Assembly: GCF_040436405.1 (NCBI RefSeq)
Contig: NZ_AP031575.1
Location: forward strand, 3,599,501 to 3,663,500
Source of the DNA: Marinomonas sp. THO17
Lineage (GTDB): Bacteria > Pseudomonadota > Gammaproteobacteria > Pseudomonadales > Marinomonadaceae
Reading direction: 5' to 3'
Length of the DNA: 64,000 nucleotides
This document shows, piece by piece, positions 24,649 to 34,254 of this stretch (positions are counted from its first letter, which is position 1; each line of letters begins with the position of its first letter). The notes under the pieces were generated by a model. That model saw nothing but the letters and a program-made list of their open reading frames with translations. It did no database searches and was not told the DNA's origin. The position numbers were made by a program, and so were the translations under genes.

Positions 24649-26496
24649 ATGACAGAACTGGTAAAAGTGAATGACTTACAGGTTGCTGTGTTGTCCGGTG
24701 ACCAAGAGATTCCGATTGTTCATGGTGTGGACTTTAGCCTCAATAAAGGCGAAGTATTGGCGCTAATTGGTGAGTCTGGCTCGGGTAAAACCACCATAGC
24801 TTTGTCCTTAATGGGTTACGCTCGTAGTGGCTGTCGTATTGTGGGCGGAACGGTGGAAGTGGCCGGGGTGGATGTACTGACCTTGTCGGCGAAACAGTTG
24901 TCACAGTTACGTGGTCGTACCGTGGCTTATATTGCGCAAAGTGCGGCGGCGGCCTTTAATCCAGCAAAATCCATCATGGATCAGGTGATTGAGAGTGCTT
25001 TAATTCATCACCTTCTTACAAGAGAAGAAGCTCAGCAGAAGGCCATTGGCTTATTTCGTGAGTTAGCTCTGCCGGATCCTGAACACATTGGTGAACGCTA
25101 CCCTCATCAGGTCTCGGGGGGGCAATTACAGCGTTTGATGGCTGCCATGGCGTTAATCACAGATCCTGCCTTGGTGATACTGGATGAGCCAACCACAGCA
25201 CTGGATGTAACGACGCAAATTGATGTATTAAAAGCCTTTAAAAAGGTGGTACGAGAGCGCAATACCACCGCTGTGTATGTGTCTCATGATTTGGCTGTTG
25301 TTGCCCAAATGGCAGATCGTATTGTGGTGCTTAAAAATGGTGAGATCCAAGAAAACAGTCTGACCAAAGACATTTTAGTTGCGCCACAGCATGACTATAC
25401 CAAAAGCCTGCTCAATGCTGTGCAGGCAGAACCCCGTGATGACATGATAAATCAGGCAGAACTGGATGCTGACAAAGCAACGCCTTTATTGGAAGTTCGG
25501 CATTTGGAAGTCTGCTTCCATAAAGGTAAGCCGGTATTACAGGACATAGATTTAAAAATTCGTCGTGGTGAAACCATTGGTGTAATTGGCGAATCCGGTT
25601 CGGGCAAAACCACCTTGGCGCGAAGTATTGTGGGTCTTGTTGAGCCCACTATGGGGGACATTTATCTTGATGGCAGCCCTTTAAAAGCAACAGCATCCGC
25701 ACGTACCCGTGAACAGTTACGCCGCGTGCAATATGTGTTTCAAAATGCCGATACGGCCCTCAATCCACGTCATACGGTAGAAGAGATTTTAGCTCGTCCG
25801 TTACGCTTTTATCATGGCATGAAAGGCAAAGAGTGTACTGAACGAGTGTTGGAACTATTGTCCCTTGTGCAATTACCAAAGAGCCTCGCCAAGCGCCGTG
25901 CCACGGAATTATCGGGAGGGCAAAAACAACGCATTAATCTGGCGCGTGCTTTGGCAGCGGAACCGGATGTGATTTTGTGTGACGAGGTGACCTCGGCGTT
26001 AGATACCGTGGTGGGGGCAGCCATTCTGGAATTGATGGCCGATTTACGCAAAACCCTGAATGTGTCTTACCTCTTTATTAGTCATGATATCAGTATGGTA
26101 CAAGCCATTTGTGATGAGATTGTCGTACTTTATTCGGGTCATAAAGTGGAGCAAGGAGCCGGAGACTTATTCCAACAAGCGCCATTTCATCCTTATACCC
26201 AACTCTTGATTGATTCCGTTCCTGAGATGAAACAAGGCTGGCTAGAAGCGACAGATTCTTATCATGCCCCGCTAAGTGAAATGGGCCCTTTGAAACAAGG
26301 GGTGGAACTTTGTCCCTTTGTCGATAGGTGTTCGGTACGTATCGAGGGTAAGTGTAATCAGATTATTCCACCACGGGTTAGATTGGATAAAGGCAATCAA
26401 ATTCTTTGTCATCATAAATTTAGCCAAAGTGACCTAAACAACCGTGAGAAAAATTCGTTCCAGTCTGTTAGGTCGTTAGTAGGGGAAGGGATATAG
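24649..26496 (+). CDS. ABC transporter ATP-binding protein, fused DppD-DppF type
   Basis: 615 residues from ATG 24649 (GGAGAG before it; an earlier GTG-like start at 24604 overlaps the permease). Two complete ATPase domains: Walker A GESGSGKTT at 41-49 and again near 328-336, signatures VSGGQLQRL and LSGGQKQRI, Walker B VILDEPTTALD and VILCDEVTSALD. The second half ends with the oligopeptide-transporter tail CPFVDRCSVRIEGKC. One polypeptide supplies both ATPase sites, as in GsiA-like systems. Confidence 0.94.
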   Translation: MTELVKVNDLQVAVLSGDQEIPIVHGVDFSLNKGEVLALIGESGSGKTTIALSLMGYARSGCRIVGGTVEVAGVDVLTLSAKQLSQLRGRTVAYIAQSAAAAFNPAKSIMDQVIESALIHHLLTREEAQQKAIGLFRELALPDPEHIGERYPHQVSGGQLQRLMAAMALITDPALVILDEPTTALDVTTQIDVLKAFKKVVRERNTTAVYVSHDLAVVAQMADRIVVLKNGEIQENSLTKDILVAPQHDYTKSLLNAVQAEPRDDMINQAELDADKATPLLEVRHLEVCFHKGKPVLQDIDLKIRRGETIGVIGESGSGKTTLARSIVGLVEPTMGDIYLDGSPLKATASARTREQLRRVQYVFQNADTALNPRHTVEEILARPLRFYHGMKGKECTERVLELLSLVQLPKSLAKRRATELSGGQKQRINLARALAAEPDVILCDEVTSALDTVVGAAILELMADLRKTLNVSYLFISHDISMVQAICDEIVVLYSGHKVEQGAGDLFQQAPFHPYTQLLIDSVPEMKQGWLEATDSYHAPLSEMGPLKQGVELCPFVDRCSVRIEGKCNQIIPPRVRLDKGNQILCHHKFSQSDLNNREKNSFQSVRSLVGEGI

Positions 26497-26539
26497 GGAG
26501 ACTGGATACAAGGATAAAGGAAGGGTGAGGGACAGGACA

Positions 26540-26938
26540 ATGAACCAAGACAAGCGACTTTCGATCGAGCAAGTCAGAATAAAACAACCTTCTTTGTGGT
26601 ATTTAGGTGATTCGGTGGCGGAACCCATTGTTGCCGTAAAAGCCTATATTGACGAGCATTTTAAAGAATCCATTAGCCTAGACTCCTTGGCCGCTTTGGT
26701 CGGTTTGACGCGCTTTAGTCTGGCGAAGAAATTCCGTCAAAACTTGGGTATTTCTCCTTATCAGTATGTGTGTTTGGTGAGAGTCTCTAAGGCGCAAAGC
26801 ATGATAGTACAAGGGATTCGCCCGGCAGATATCGCGGCGGCGGTGGGTTTTTTTGATCAAAGTCATTTAGCAAAGCATTTTAAGCGCATCTATGGCATGA
26901 CGCCGAAAGATTACCGACAGCAATATCATCAGGGATAA
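26540..26938 (+). CDS. AraC-type regulator, DNA-binding domain only
   Basis: 132 residues from ATG 26540 (AGGGACAGG before it; a GTG at 26525 is possible). Essentially only the AraC domain with two helix-turn-helix motifs: SLDSLAALVGLTRFSLAKKF and RPADIAAAVGFFDQSHLAKH, ending FKRIYGMTPKDYRQQ. No N-terminal effector domain, so effector sensing must come from elsewhere or it acts constitutively like MarA/SoxS. Last gene of the plus-strand operon, and convergent with the DAO gene, placing it as the likely regulator of this locus. Confidence 0.9.
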   Translation: MNQDKRLSIEQVRIKQPSLWYLGDSVAEPIVAVKAYIDEHFKESISLDSLAALVGLTRFSLAKKFRQNLGISPYQYVCLVRVSKAQSMIVQGIRPADIAAAVGFFDQSHLAKHFKRIYGMTPKDYRQQYHQG

Positions 26939-26974
26939 CCTTGAATAAGAGATGATCGACTGTCGGTTTGGCGG

Positions 26975-28300
26975 TTAGAATTCTGACACTTTTCCCCAAG
27001 CATTTTTATGCAAACGTGCTAGCTGGTACTGCTTATGTTCGACAAAAGTCTCTTTCCCCGCCAGCATCTCGGCAATCAACTTTCCTGCCCCAGGGCCGAT
27101 GCCAAAGCCATGGCCTGAAAAACCAGCGGCTATCATGAAGCCTTGTATATTGCAGGCCTGATCAATTACTGGTACCCCATCTGGTGTGCTGTCAATGTAA
27201 CTGGCCCAGGCATTTTGTATTGGGATGTCCCTGAGTTCGGGTAACATTTGACGCGCCCGCGTTAAGGTTTTTTGGATATGTCGATGGGATGGTCTGGGAT
27301 CGAGGATACGATTCTTTTCCATTGGCGAGGGCTTGTCCAAAGCCCATTTTTTAAGGGTTTCATGACCTGCTCCCCATGCCTGAAAGCCGCCCGGTGAAAG
27401 CACTTGCCAGCGTTTAGCAAACATGGGAATAAAGGCCCCAGCAAATTTTAGTTGCTGCGGTGTTATGTCTACATTTGCTGACCCTGAAATGGCTAAGGTA
27501 TGACCACCATCGCCGCGTTTCGTGACCGAAATAGCCGCCGTATGCAGGGCATCCGGAAGCCCTTTGGCGCCCGGCATAATAGAGAGGATTGACGAACGCA
27601 CTGCGGACTGTGGGAAGCGAATGTCCAGTTGATTACAAAAAGAAGAAGCCCAAGCACCACCGGCTAAGACCACTTGTTGTGTTGCAATGACACCTTGTTC
27701 GGTAATTACCCCGGTGACTTTCCCAGCTTGTGTTTCTATACCTCGAGCGGCGCAACCTTGGTGGATACTGCCACCATGTTTTATTACCCCTTTGGCGATC
27801 AAAGGGGCCGCTTTGGAAGGATCGGCAATACCGTCTGAAGGGGAAAATACCCCACCTAGCCAGTTTTGCTGGGTTGCTTTGCCACGTTCATTTGCCTGCT
27901 CAGAGGTGAGGGTGTGAGAAATGACGCCTTGCTCATTGGCAAATTTTCCCCATTTTGCCCAGCTTTCAAGTTCTTTAGGGTTATTGGATAAGTAGAGTAA
28001 CCCGCAACGACGAAAACCTAAATCTTCATTCAGATCCGCCATGATTTCTTCCCATAATTCGAGACTTTTTGTCGCCAAAGGCAGTTCTCGAGCATCACGG
28101 TTTTGTTGTCGACACCAACCCCAGTTACGGCTGGATTGTTCTGCGCCAATTTGTCCCTTTTCAACTAACGCGACCTTCATGCCTTGACGGGCGATAAAAT
28201 ACGCCGCACAGACGCCGACAATACCGCCGCCGATAACGACAACATCGGCTTTTTTAGCCAGTCTATCTGAGGAAGAAATGGTCAATAAGGGTGCGGGCAT
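26975..28300 (-). CDS. FAD-dependent oxidoreductase, DAO family
   Basis: 441 residues. FAD motif DVVVIGGGIVGVCAAYFIA at about 19-37, then GAEQSSRNWGWCRQQNRD, a signature seen in D-amino-acid/opine-type oxidases of this group, and a C-terminal GFMIAAGFSGHGFGIGPGAG. Probably removes hydride from an amino or N-substituted amino acid. It begins a minus-strand block (FAD oxidase, deacylase, succinate-semialdehyde dehydrogenase). No similarity in detail to the other FAD enzyme of the locus beyond the shared fold. Confidence 0.88.
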   Translation of the reverse strand: MPAPLLTISSSDRLAKKADVVVIGGGIVGVCAAYFIARQGMKVALVEKGQIGAEQSSRNWGWCRQQNRDARELPLATKSLELWEEIMADLNEDLGFRRCGLLYLSNNPKELESWAKWGKFANEQGVISHTLTSEQANERGKATQQNWLGGVFSPSDGIADPSKAAPLIAKGVIKHGGSIHQGCAARGIETQAGKVTGVITEQGVIATQQVVLAGGAWASSFCNQLDIRFPQSAVRSSILSIMPGAKGLPDALHTAAISVTKRGDGGHTLAISGSANVDITPQQLKFAGAFIPMFAKRWQVLSPGGFQAWGAGHETLKKWALDKPSPMEKNRILDPRPSHRHIQKTLTRARQMLPELRDIPIQNAWASYIDSTPDGVPVIDQACNIQGFMIAAGFSGHGFGIGPGAGKLIAEMLAGKETFVEHKQYQLARLHKNAWGKVSEF

Positions 28301-28376
28301 TGCGTTCTCCTAACGGTTACTTCATTGCATCTATTGGGTGACAGGTATAATGCTTGCTGTGGCTTAACATGACACA

Positions 28377-29348
28377 TTATTCACTTTGTAACTCTCCGAA
28401 TCGCACCACGGTCACGCCGGGTCGTAATTGGCGTATGGAAGGCATAACTAACACACAGTTTGGATAAGGCGTGACTATCTGTTGCTCGTTTTGCCAAGCG
28501 ATCAGGGAGCCAGCTTGAGGAAAGGTTTCTAATCCGGTGAAATCATCACTAAAACGGAAATCCATGCTAGTGGCGACCACGGGCTCGGTTACCTTAACCA
28601 CCTTTAGCTTAGGGTCAAGGGGTTGAAACCAATCCGTTGGAATATCGTTTTTATCTACTATGTTATGCAGCAACAAAAAGCGTGCGGTGACGTCCTTGGC
28701 AACATCAATGGAAGAGGCTTGCCAATGTTGGCCGCATTCAACCAGCAGGGCATTTTTGGGGCTGTTTGGGTCGCCAAATGCATTGTAATCACGCAAACGA
28801 CAACCTTCAGGGTGGCCTTCATCGCGGATTATCCAAGCGGGAGATTGTTGCTGGCTTGCTAGGGTTAACCCTTTTTTAAGAGGGCCACACACATTAAGCG
28901 GTGGACAAGCTTCGTGCATTGAGTGGATGTCGAGGAGGAAGTCTACGTCATCGATAACAGGGCGTAATTGTCGTGCGCGTGCTAATTCACAAGATTGTTG
29001 GCTTAAGTCATCGAGTAGCTGATTGGTCCAAACTCGGTTTAAGTCTTGATCGACAAAACGAGACGCATCTGGATGTTGCGCATCAAAGGCTTGGTAGGCG
29101 GCAACATTCGCAAAGGCCAACGTCAGTTTGCCATGACTTGGTCGTATGCCTAAATCTATCAGTGCTTTGACAACTACCGCACCACAGACTTCATTGCCAT
29201 GTGTCAATGAATTGATCATGACATGAGGGCCGGGAAGGCCACTGTCAAATTGATACACATAAGGAATATCCCCATTGCCCTCGGCGTAGGGAGTGATATC
29301 GGGAAAGGATATTTCAATTGGATAGTCTGCTAATGCTGTCTTGTTCAT
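28377..29348 (-). CDS. AstE/AspA-family deacylase (M14-like zinc hydrolase)
   Basis: 323 residues from the second ATG (29348), which has AGAAGG eight bases before it, against two for the ATG at 29354. Zinc-binding elements: LTHGNEVCG (His and Glu) and LLDIHSM (His), with DLNRVW typical of the succinylglutamate desuccinylase/aspartoacylase family. Family members cleave an N-acyl group from an amino acid. In this locus it may unmask an acylated amine after import. The substrate cannot be read from sequence; compare DoeB of ectoine degradation. Confidence 0.85.
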   Translation of the reverse strand: MNKTALADYPIEISFPDITPYAEGNGDIPYVYQFDSGLPGPHVMINSLTHGNEVCGAVVVKALIDLGIRPSHGKLTLAFANVAAYQAFDAQHPDASRFVDQDLNRVWTNQLLDDLSQQSCELARARQLRPVIDDVDFLLDIHSMHEACPPLNVCGPLKKGLTLASQQQSPAWIIRDEGHPEGCRLRDYNAFGDPNSPKNALLVECGQHWQASSIDVAKDVTARFLLLHNIVDKNDIPTDWFQPLDPKLKVVKVTEPVVATSMDFRFSDDFTGLETFPQAGSLIAWQNEQQIVTPYPNCVLVMPSIRQLRPGVTVVRFGELQSE

Positions 29349-29365
29349 TGTCATGGCCTTCTGTT

Positions 29366-29399
29366 TTAGCTTAGATTTCCTTTTAGCTTAGATTTCCTT
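29366..29399. repeat. 17-bp tandem duplication at the gabD 3' end
   Basis: On the minus strand AGGAAATCTAAGCTAAA occurs twice in a row; the first copy contains the gabD stop codon and the second falls in the spacer. Recent slippage is the simplest explanation, leaving the protein end unchanged. Confidence 0.8.
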
Positions 29400-30864
29400 G
29401 GCAAAGGTACTTGGTGTCTAGATAATCGTCTAAACCATAATGCGAGCCTTCACGTCCATAGCCAGATTCCTTTACACCACCAAATGGTGCGGTTTCTGAG
29501 GCGATGGCACCTTCATTAATGCCGACAATACCGGTTTGCATTTTATGGGAAACGCGCCAAACACGATTGATATCTTGTGAATAAAAATACCCAGCCAAAC
29601 CATAGGGTGTATCGTTGGCTGCTTGTATGACTTCTTCTTCCTGATGAAAACGAAATAACGGTGCCACCGGGCCAAAGGTTTCATCATGGGCCAATTCCAT
29701 ATCATGATTGGCGTTGCCCAAAACGGTGGGAGCAAAATAATAAGGCCCAGTGGCTATGTCGTTTTGCAATGCTTGGCCACCGGTTAATAAGGTGGCGCCT
29801 TTCGCTAAGGCATCCGCTACGTGGCGTGTTATTTTGCTAACGGCCTTGTCATTGATCATAGGTCCGATTTGACTGTCTTGATGATCCCATGGCCCGACTT
29901 TTAGATTGGCGACTCGAGCAACAAGTTTTTCTGCAAACGCCTCATAGCAAGTATCGTGAACATAAATACGGTTTGGGCAAACGCAGGTTTGGCCGCCATT
30001 GCGAAATTTAGCGGCGATTAAGCCTTCTACCGCGGCATCCAGATCCGCGTCTTCAAAGACGATAAAAGGGGCATTGCCCCCCAGTTCAAGGGACAGTCTT
30101 TTCAAGGTGCCTGCGGCTTCTCTGGCTAACATCTTGCCAACGGCGGTGGAGCCGGTAAAAGTCACTTTGCGAACACGAGAGTCGGATAGCCAACTGCCCA
30201 CTAGATCTGCCACATTATTTCGAGAGCAAGTGACAATATTCATGACGCCTTTTGGTATCCCAGCTTCTTCCGCCAAGGCCACCAGAGCCAAAGCCGTTAA
30301 TGGAGTGTCTTCGGCAGGTTTGGCAAGGATAGTACAGCCAGCCGCTAAGGCGGGAGCCAGCTTACGGGCAATCATAGCCAAAGGGAAATTCCAAGGTGTG
30401 ATGGCAGCGACGACACCAACCGGCTCTTTGACCACCATGAGTTTTTTGTCGGCAACTGTGTGCGGCAGGATATCGCCATAAGTTCGTAAGGCTTCCCCTG
30501 CAAACCAGTCTACGTAAGCCGCGCCGTAATTTACTTCGGCTAAGGATTCCGCCAAGGGTTTACCTTGTTCGAATGACATAATAGTGGCGAGATCATGGCG
30601 GTTTTCAATGATTAATTCATGCCAGCGGACAAGATAATTTGATCGCACTTTTGCTGGCAGATTACGCCAGCTTTCGAAAGCTGCAAAGGCCGCGTCGGTA
30701 GCCAGTTTGGCATCCTCTGCTGAACTGTCTGCGACCTGAGCAAAGGTGTCTGCGGTGGCTGGGTTTTGCACCGGGTAGACTTGGCGTTGTACGCTATTTT
30801 GCCAGTGTCCATTGATAAAGTTGTCAGCACGGATAAGCGAAGGGCGTGTTAAGGTTAACGTCAT
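29383..30864 (-). CDS. gabD: NAD(P)-dependent succinate-semialdehyde dehydrogenase
   Basis: 493 residues matching GabD-type enzymes: FINGHWQ start, TPWNFPLAMIARKLAPALAA, KPAEDTPLTA, FTGSTAVGK, base Glu in LELGGNAPF, catalytic Cys in NGGQTCVCPNRIYV, and GGVKESGYGREGSHYGLDDY near the end, where GREGS is characteristic of succinate-semialdehyde dehydrogenase. Converts succinate semialdehyde to succinate, the exit of GABA and polyamine breakdown into the TCA cycle. Lies between the deacylase gene and lrp, all on the same strand. Confidence 0.92.
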   Translation of the reverse strand: MTLTLTRPSLIRADNFINGHWQNSVQRQVYPVQNPATADTFAQVADSSAEDAKLATDAAFAAFESWRNLPAKVRSNYLVRWHELIIENRHDLATIMSFEQGKPLAESLAEVNYGAAYVDWFAGEALRTYGDILPHTVADKKLMVVKEPVGVVAAITPWNFPLAMIARKLAPALAAGCTILAKPAEDTPLTALALVALAEEAGIPKGVMNIVTCSRNNVADLVGSWLSDSRVRKVTFTGSTAVGKMLAREAAGTLKRLSLELGGNAPFIVFEDADLDAAVEGLIAAKFRNGGQTCVCPNRIYVHDTCYEAFAEKLVARVANLKVGPWDHQDSQIGPMINDKAVSKITRHVADALAKGATLLTGGQALQNDIATGPYYFAPTVLGNANHDMELAHDETFGPVAPLFRFHQEEEVIQAANDTPYGLAGYFYSQDINRVWRVSHKMQTGIVGINEGAIASETAPFGGVKESGYGREGSHYGLDDYLDTKYLCQGNLS

Positions 30865-31005
30865 CAGGTTACGGCCTTGTGTAATGCAGTGATTGAGTAA
30901 AGAAGGTTATTTTAACCAGCTGAAAAGGGCATTTGGCTTGGATAATGGCGTACAAAAGAAAGATTTCTGCTTTATTTTTATTGAATTCAGAAGCATATGC
31001 CGTTT

Positions 31006-31037
31006 GCCCATGACATGTGGCGTAACCTGTCATGGGC
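31006..31037. promoter_or_regulatory. Perfect palindrome between lrp-type gene and gabD
   Basis: GCCCATGACA and TGTCATGGGC, ten perfect base pairs around a 12-base centre, lie just past the lrp-type stop and 140 bp before gabD. Without a T-run it is a weak terminator; it could equally be an operator for gabD. Confidence 0.5.
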
Positions 31038-31041
31038 AGGA

Positions 31042-31536
31042 CTAGTTGTCTTGCATGAAGAGATTGTCAATAGGGTAAAACTTTTTCACTATGGGCGATT
31101 TAATGACTATGTAGCTGAAATATTTATCAATGAAAATATTCTGGTCTAAAAGGTCTTCCATTACCGTCTGATAATGCACCACATTACGTGTCAAAAAGAT
31201 GAGTTGATAATCAAATCCACCGCTGACCAGATGACATTCCTGCACCTCATCCACTTTGCGAATGTAAGCTTCAAATTGAGCAAAATGGTCTGGCCGGTGA
31301 TCCTTAAGGGTAATCTGGGTAAAGACCCGCTGAATGGTGCCCAATTTTTCTAACTGAATATGCGCGCCATAATCGACAATATAGCCTGATTTTTCTAGGC
31401 GTTTAACGCGGGTTAGGCAGGGGCTTGGAGACAAGCCCACGGCATCTGCCAAATGCACATTGGAGATACGACCGTTACGCTGTAGATGGCTTAGAATACG
31501 GATGTCAAGTCTATCTAGTTTAGGCGCCCCGTTCAT
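31042..31536 (-). CDS. Lrp/AsnC family transcriptional regulator
   Basis: 164 residues from ATG 31536 with GGAG six bases before it (a TTG at 31548 is dismissed). N-terminal helix-turn-helix: LDRLDIRILSHLQRNGRIS, then LADAVGLSPSPCLTRVKRLE; C-terminal RAM/AsnC ligand domain with VQECHLVSGGFDYQLIF. Such regulators sense amino acids. Placed between the aminotransferase and gabD on the same strand, it probably controls one or both. Confidence 0.93.
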   Translation of the reverse strand: MNGAPKLDRLDIRILSHLQRNGRISNVHLADAVGLSPSPCLTRVKRLEKSGYIVDYGAHIQLEKLGTIQRVFTQITLKDHRPDHFAQFEAYIRKVDEVQECHLVSGGFDYQLIFLTRNVVHYQTVMEDLLDQNIFIDKYFSYIVIKSPIVKKFYPIDNLFMQDN

Positions 31537-31637
31537 CCAAATCTCCAATTATTTTAAGCAGTTAGGTATTTGATATTAACAACAAAGATCGTTAAACGTC
31601 ATCAATAAAGCGCAAAATAATTACGATTCAAAATGCA

Positions 31638-33050
31638 TCATTTATTTACCACGGGTTGGCAGTGTGTGGCGGCCTTATCCATTGCTAGACGTACCTCAGG
31701 TTGCCCCATTATCTCATCAAGAATGCGGGTTAAGCGTTGAAATAATAGGTCAAAATCCTCTTCGGTATAACACAGGGCTGGAGCAAAGCCAAGAATATTG
31801 TCGGCAAAAGCGCGGAAAATGAGCCCGTGCTGATAAGCACTTTTGGCAATGCGTTCAGCCAATTTTAGCTGTGCAGGAAAAGGCGTTTTAAGGTCTTTGT
31901 TGGCGACTAATTCCAAAGCACCGAGTAAGCCGCGACAGCGGGCATCTCCCACCAGAGGATGAGACCTAAAGGCCTGTAAACCTTGCTCAAAATAAGGGCC
32001 AAGGCGTTGACCATTGGCCAATAATTCTTCTTCATATAAGCGAATCACTTCCAAGGCGATGGCGGCACTGACAGGGTGGGCAGAATAGGTATAGCCATGA
32101 CCGACAGGCGCATTGGCACCGCAACCTTGCAGCAAACCTTGGTACACCTCATCACTCATCATAACCGCGCCCATAGGCGCGTAACCTGAAGTTAAGCCTT
32201 TTGCCATGGTCATTAGGTCGGGGGTTACCTGTTCCGCCAAACTGGCAAACATGGGGCCGGTACGACCAAATCCGGTGATGACTTCGTCCACCACGAACAA
32301 TATGCCTAACTCGTTACAGCATAACTGCATGGCTTTGAGCCAACCTTTCGGTGGAACGATCACGCCACCAGAACCCATAATGGGTTCACAGAAAAATGCC
32401 GCGACCTGATCCACGCCCAGCTCTTTTACCTTGTTTTTCAAAGCGGTCACAGATTGGTTAATGAGACTTTCATCGCTTGTGTTTTCAGTACTACGATAGG
32501 CGTAAGGGCATGGAATACGATGTTGATTAGGCTGGGGCAAATCAAAGTGTCGATGAAAAGCAGGTAAGGCCGTAAGCCCAGCGCCTTGGGATGAAGAGCC
32601 ATGATAACCACGCTCGACGCTGATAAAGTGCTTTTTACTGTGTTTGCCTAGGGCATTAAAATAATTCGTGATGAAACGAATAGCCGAGTCGACGGCATCG
32701 GATCCACCCAGAGTAAAGTAGACATGCTGAAGTGAAGAGGGAGTAATCTCAACTAACTTGGCCGCCAGTTTGATGGCTGGTTCAGAGCCAAAATCAAAGT
32801 AGCCAGTGGCATAAGGGAGAGTGCGCAGTTGTGTTTCTGCTGCCTTGATAACACTGTCTTGACCATAACCCACATTGACGCACCAGAGACCTGAAAAAGC
32901 GTCTAATAATGTTTTTCCTTGATAATCTGTGAGGTAAGCACCTTTACCAGAATGAAGTATGGTGACGCCTTTTTCTTCGTGCTCACGATAATTGCTGACG
33001 GGGTGGATGAGATGCTGCTTGTCCAGAGAAACTAAAAAATCGTTATGCAT
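31638..33050 (-). CDS. Class III PLP aminotransferase (omega-amino acid or polyamine type)
   Basis: About 470 residues from ATG 33050; the frame extends to an ATG at 33086, and neither has a good RBS. Fold type I class III enzyme: HLIHPVSNYREHEEKG, AFSGLWCVNVGYG, FVVDEVITGFGRTG (PLP-binding Asp) and catalytic Lys in TMAKGLTSGYAPMG. Closest in pattern to SpuC-like polyamine:pyruvate and beta-alanine:pyruvate aminotransferases. It would convert a terminal amine to an aldehyde, ending with GabD if the substrate is GABA-like. Substrate specificity is inferred only. Confidence 0.9.
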   Translation of the reverse strand: MHNDFLVSLDKQHLIHPVSNYREHEEKGVTILHSGKGAYLTDYQGKTLLDAFSGLWCVNVGYGQDSVIKAAETQLRTLPYATGYFDFGSEPAIKLAAKLVEITPSSLQHVYFTLGGSDAVDSAIRFITNYFNALGKHSKKHFISVERGYHGSSSQGAGLTALPAFHRHFDLPQPNQHRIPCPYAYRSTENTSDESLINQSVTALKNKVKELGVDQVAAFFCEPIMGSGGVIVPPKGWLKAMQLCCNELGILFVVDEVITGFGRTGPMFASLAEQVTPDLMTMAKGLTSGYAPMGAVMMSDEVYQGLLQGCGANAPVGHGYTYSAHPVSAAIALEVIRLYEEELLANGQRLGPYFEQGLQAFRSHPLVGDARCRGLLGALELVANKDLKTPFPAQLKLAERIAKSAYQHGLIFRAFADNILGFAPALCYTEEDFDLLFQRLTRILDEIMGQPEVRLAMDKAATHCQPVVNK

Positions 33051-33321
33051 GTTCACGGCGCCATAAGTTATTAAAAGGAAACTCATGTTAGTACGAAAGC
33101 AGCGGCGTAATATGTTGAGTAGTATAGGCTGAACAGGCTAAATATGACGAATTAGCGGGAGAATCGAAAGATTATTTTGTTTATTACTGTTGGACTGTTT
33201 TTCTCCTTTTACTCTCTTAAAAAGCGGAAATTTGAAGGCTATCATATTGCCCTAATGAGTCATTATTCGCACCTTCCCTAATGTTGGAAGGTTGAAAACG
33301 TATTATTGAAGAGAGCCTGTT

Positions 33322-34254
33322 ATGAGCTTTGCTATTTTATTTGCGACCAATTCCCCTAATTATTCAAAGGCGTTGGTGGAACTCTGTGGTGAATTGTATC
33401 CCGAGGTTGCGGCCTATTTACCCGAGGATGAGGGAGCACAAAAGGCGACGGTGGCCGCATGTTGGGCGCCGCAACAAGACTTATTAGCCTGCTATCCCAA
33501 TCTTCAGTTGGTGCATTCTGTCGGTGCGGGGGTGGATCATATTCCTGAAGACATTTTGCTTTCGTCAACACCTGTCTGCCGGGTGGTTGATGATGGGCAA
33601 AAATGGGCGATGTTTGAGTATGCTTTGTACGGCATATTACATGTGCAACGTAATTTTGATAAAGCCGTCATGGAACAGGCGTCGCAAAATTGGCAACGTT
33701 ATCCGATCAAAACCGCCTCGTCGGTGCGGGTAGGAATATTAGGAATGGGAGAATTGGGTGGTTTTGTGGCGCAACAATTGGCTCAGTTTGGCTACAGTAC
33801 AATGGGGTGGTCACGTTCCGAGAAACGTCTTGATGAAGTAGCCTGTTTTTATGGCGAAGATGGATTAGCGCAAATGCTGCCACAAACCGATGTGCTGATT
33901 AATTTGTTGCCCCTGAATCAACACACTCAAGGCATTTTGAATTGGGACTTGATGGCACAGTTGCCCAAGGGTGCGTACCTAATTAATTGTGGTCGAGGTG
34001 GGCATCTGGTCGCGAGTGATTTAATAGCAGCGATTGAACAAGAGCATTTACGTGGGGCCTTGCTGGATGTTTTTCCCGTTGAGCCCTTGCCCTCATCCGA
34101 TCCCCTATGGCAAACGAAAGGAGTGATTATCACACCTCATGTGGCCTCAGATGCGTCCAAATCTGAAATTATTCATCAGTTGGTGCGTAATGGGAAAAGA
34201 TTGGCGAATGGGCAATCCCCCCTTAACCAGATTGACTCAAAGCGAGGTTATTAA
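33322..34254 (+). CDS. ghrA: Glyoxylate/hydroxypyruvate reductase A-like 2-hydroxyacid dehydrogenase
   Basis: 310 residues, the short GhrA size. Reduces glyoxylate or hydroxypyruvate with NADPH. Visible: Rossmann motif GILGMGELGGFVAQQLA, the NADP-favouring GWSRSEKRL, catalytic Arg in INCGRGGHLV, Glu in VFPVEPLP, and His in TPHVAS. ATG follows a GAGAG. Divergent from the aminotransferase gene with 235 bp between them. Monocistronic in appearance. Confidence 0.88.
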   Translation: MSFAILFATNSPNYSKALVELCGELYPEVAAYLPEDEGAQKATVAACWAPQQDLLACYPNLQLVHSVGAGVDHIPEDILLSSTPVCRVVDDGQKWAMFEYALYGILHVQRNFDKAVMEQASQNWQRYPIKTASSVRVGILGMGELGGFVAQQLAQFGYSTMGWSRSEKRLDEVACFYGEDGLAQMLPQTDVLINLLPLNQHTQGILNWDLMAQLPKGAYLINCGRGGHLVASDLIAAIEQEHLRGALLDVFPVEPLPSSDPLWQTKGVIITPHVASDASKSEIIHQLVRNGKRLANGQSPLNQIDSKRGY

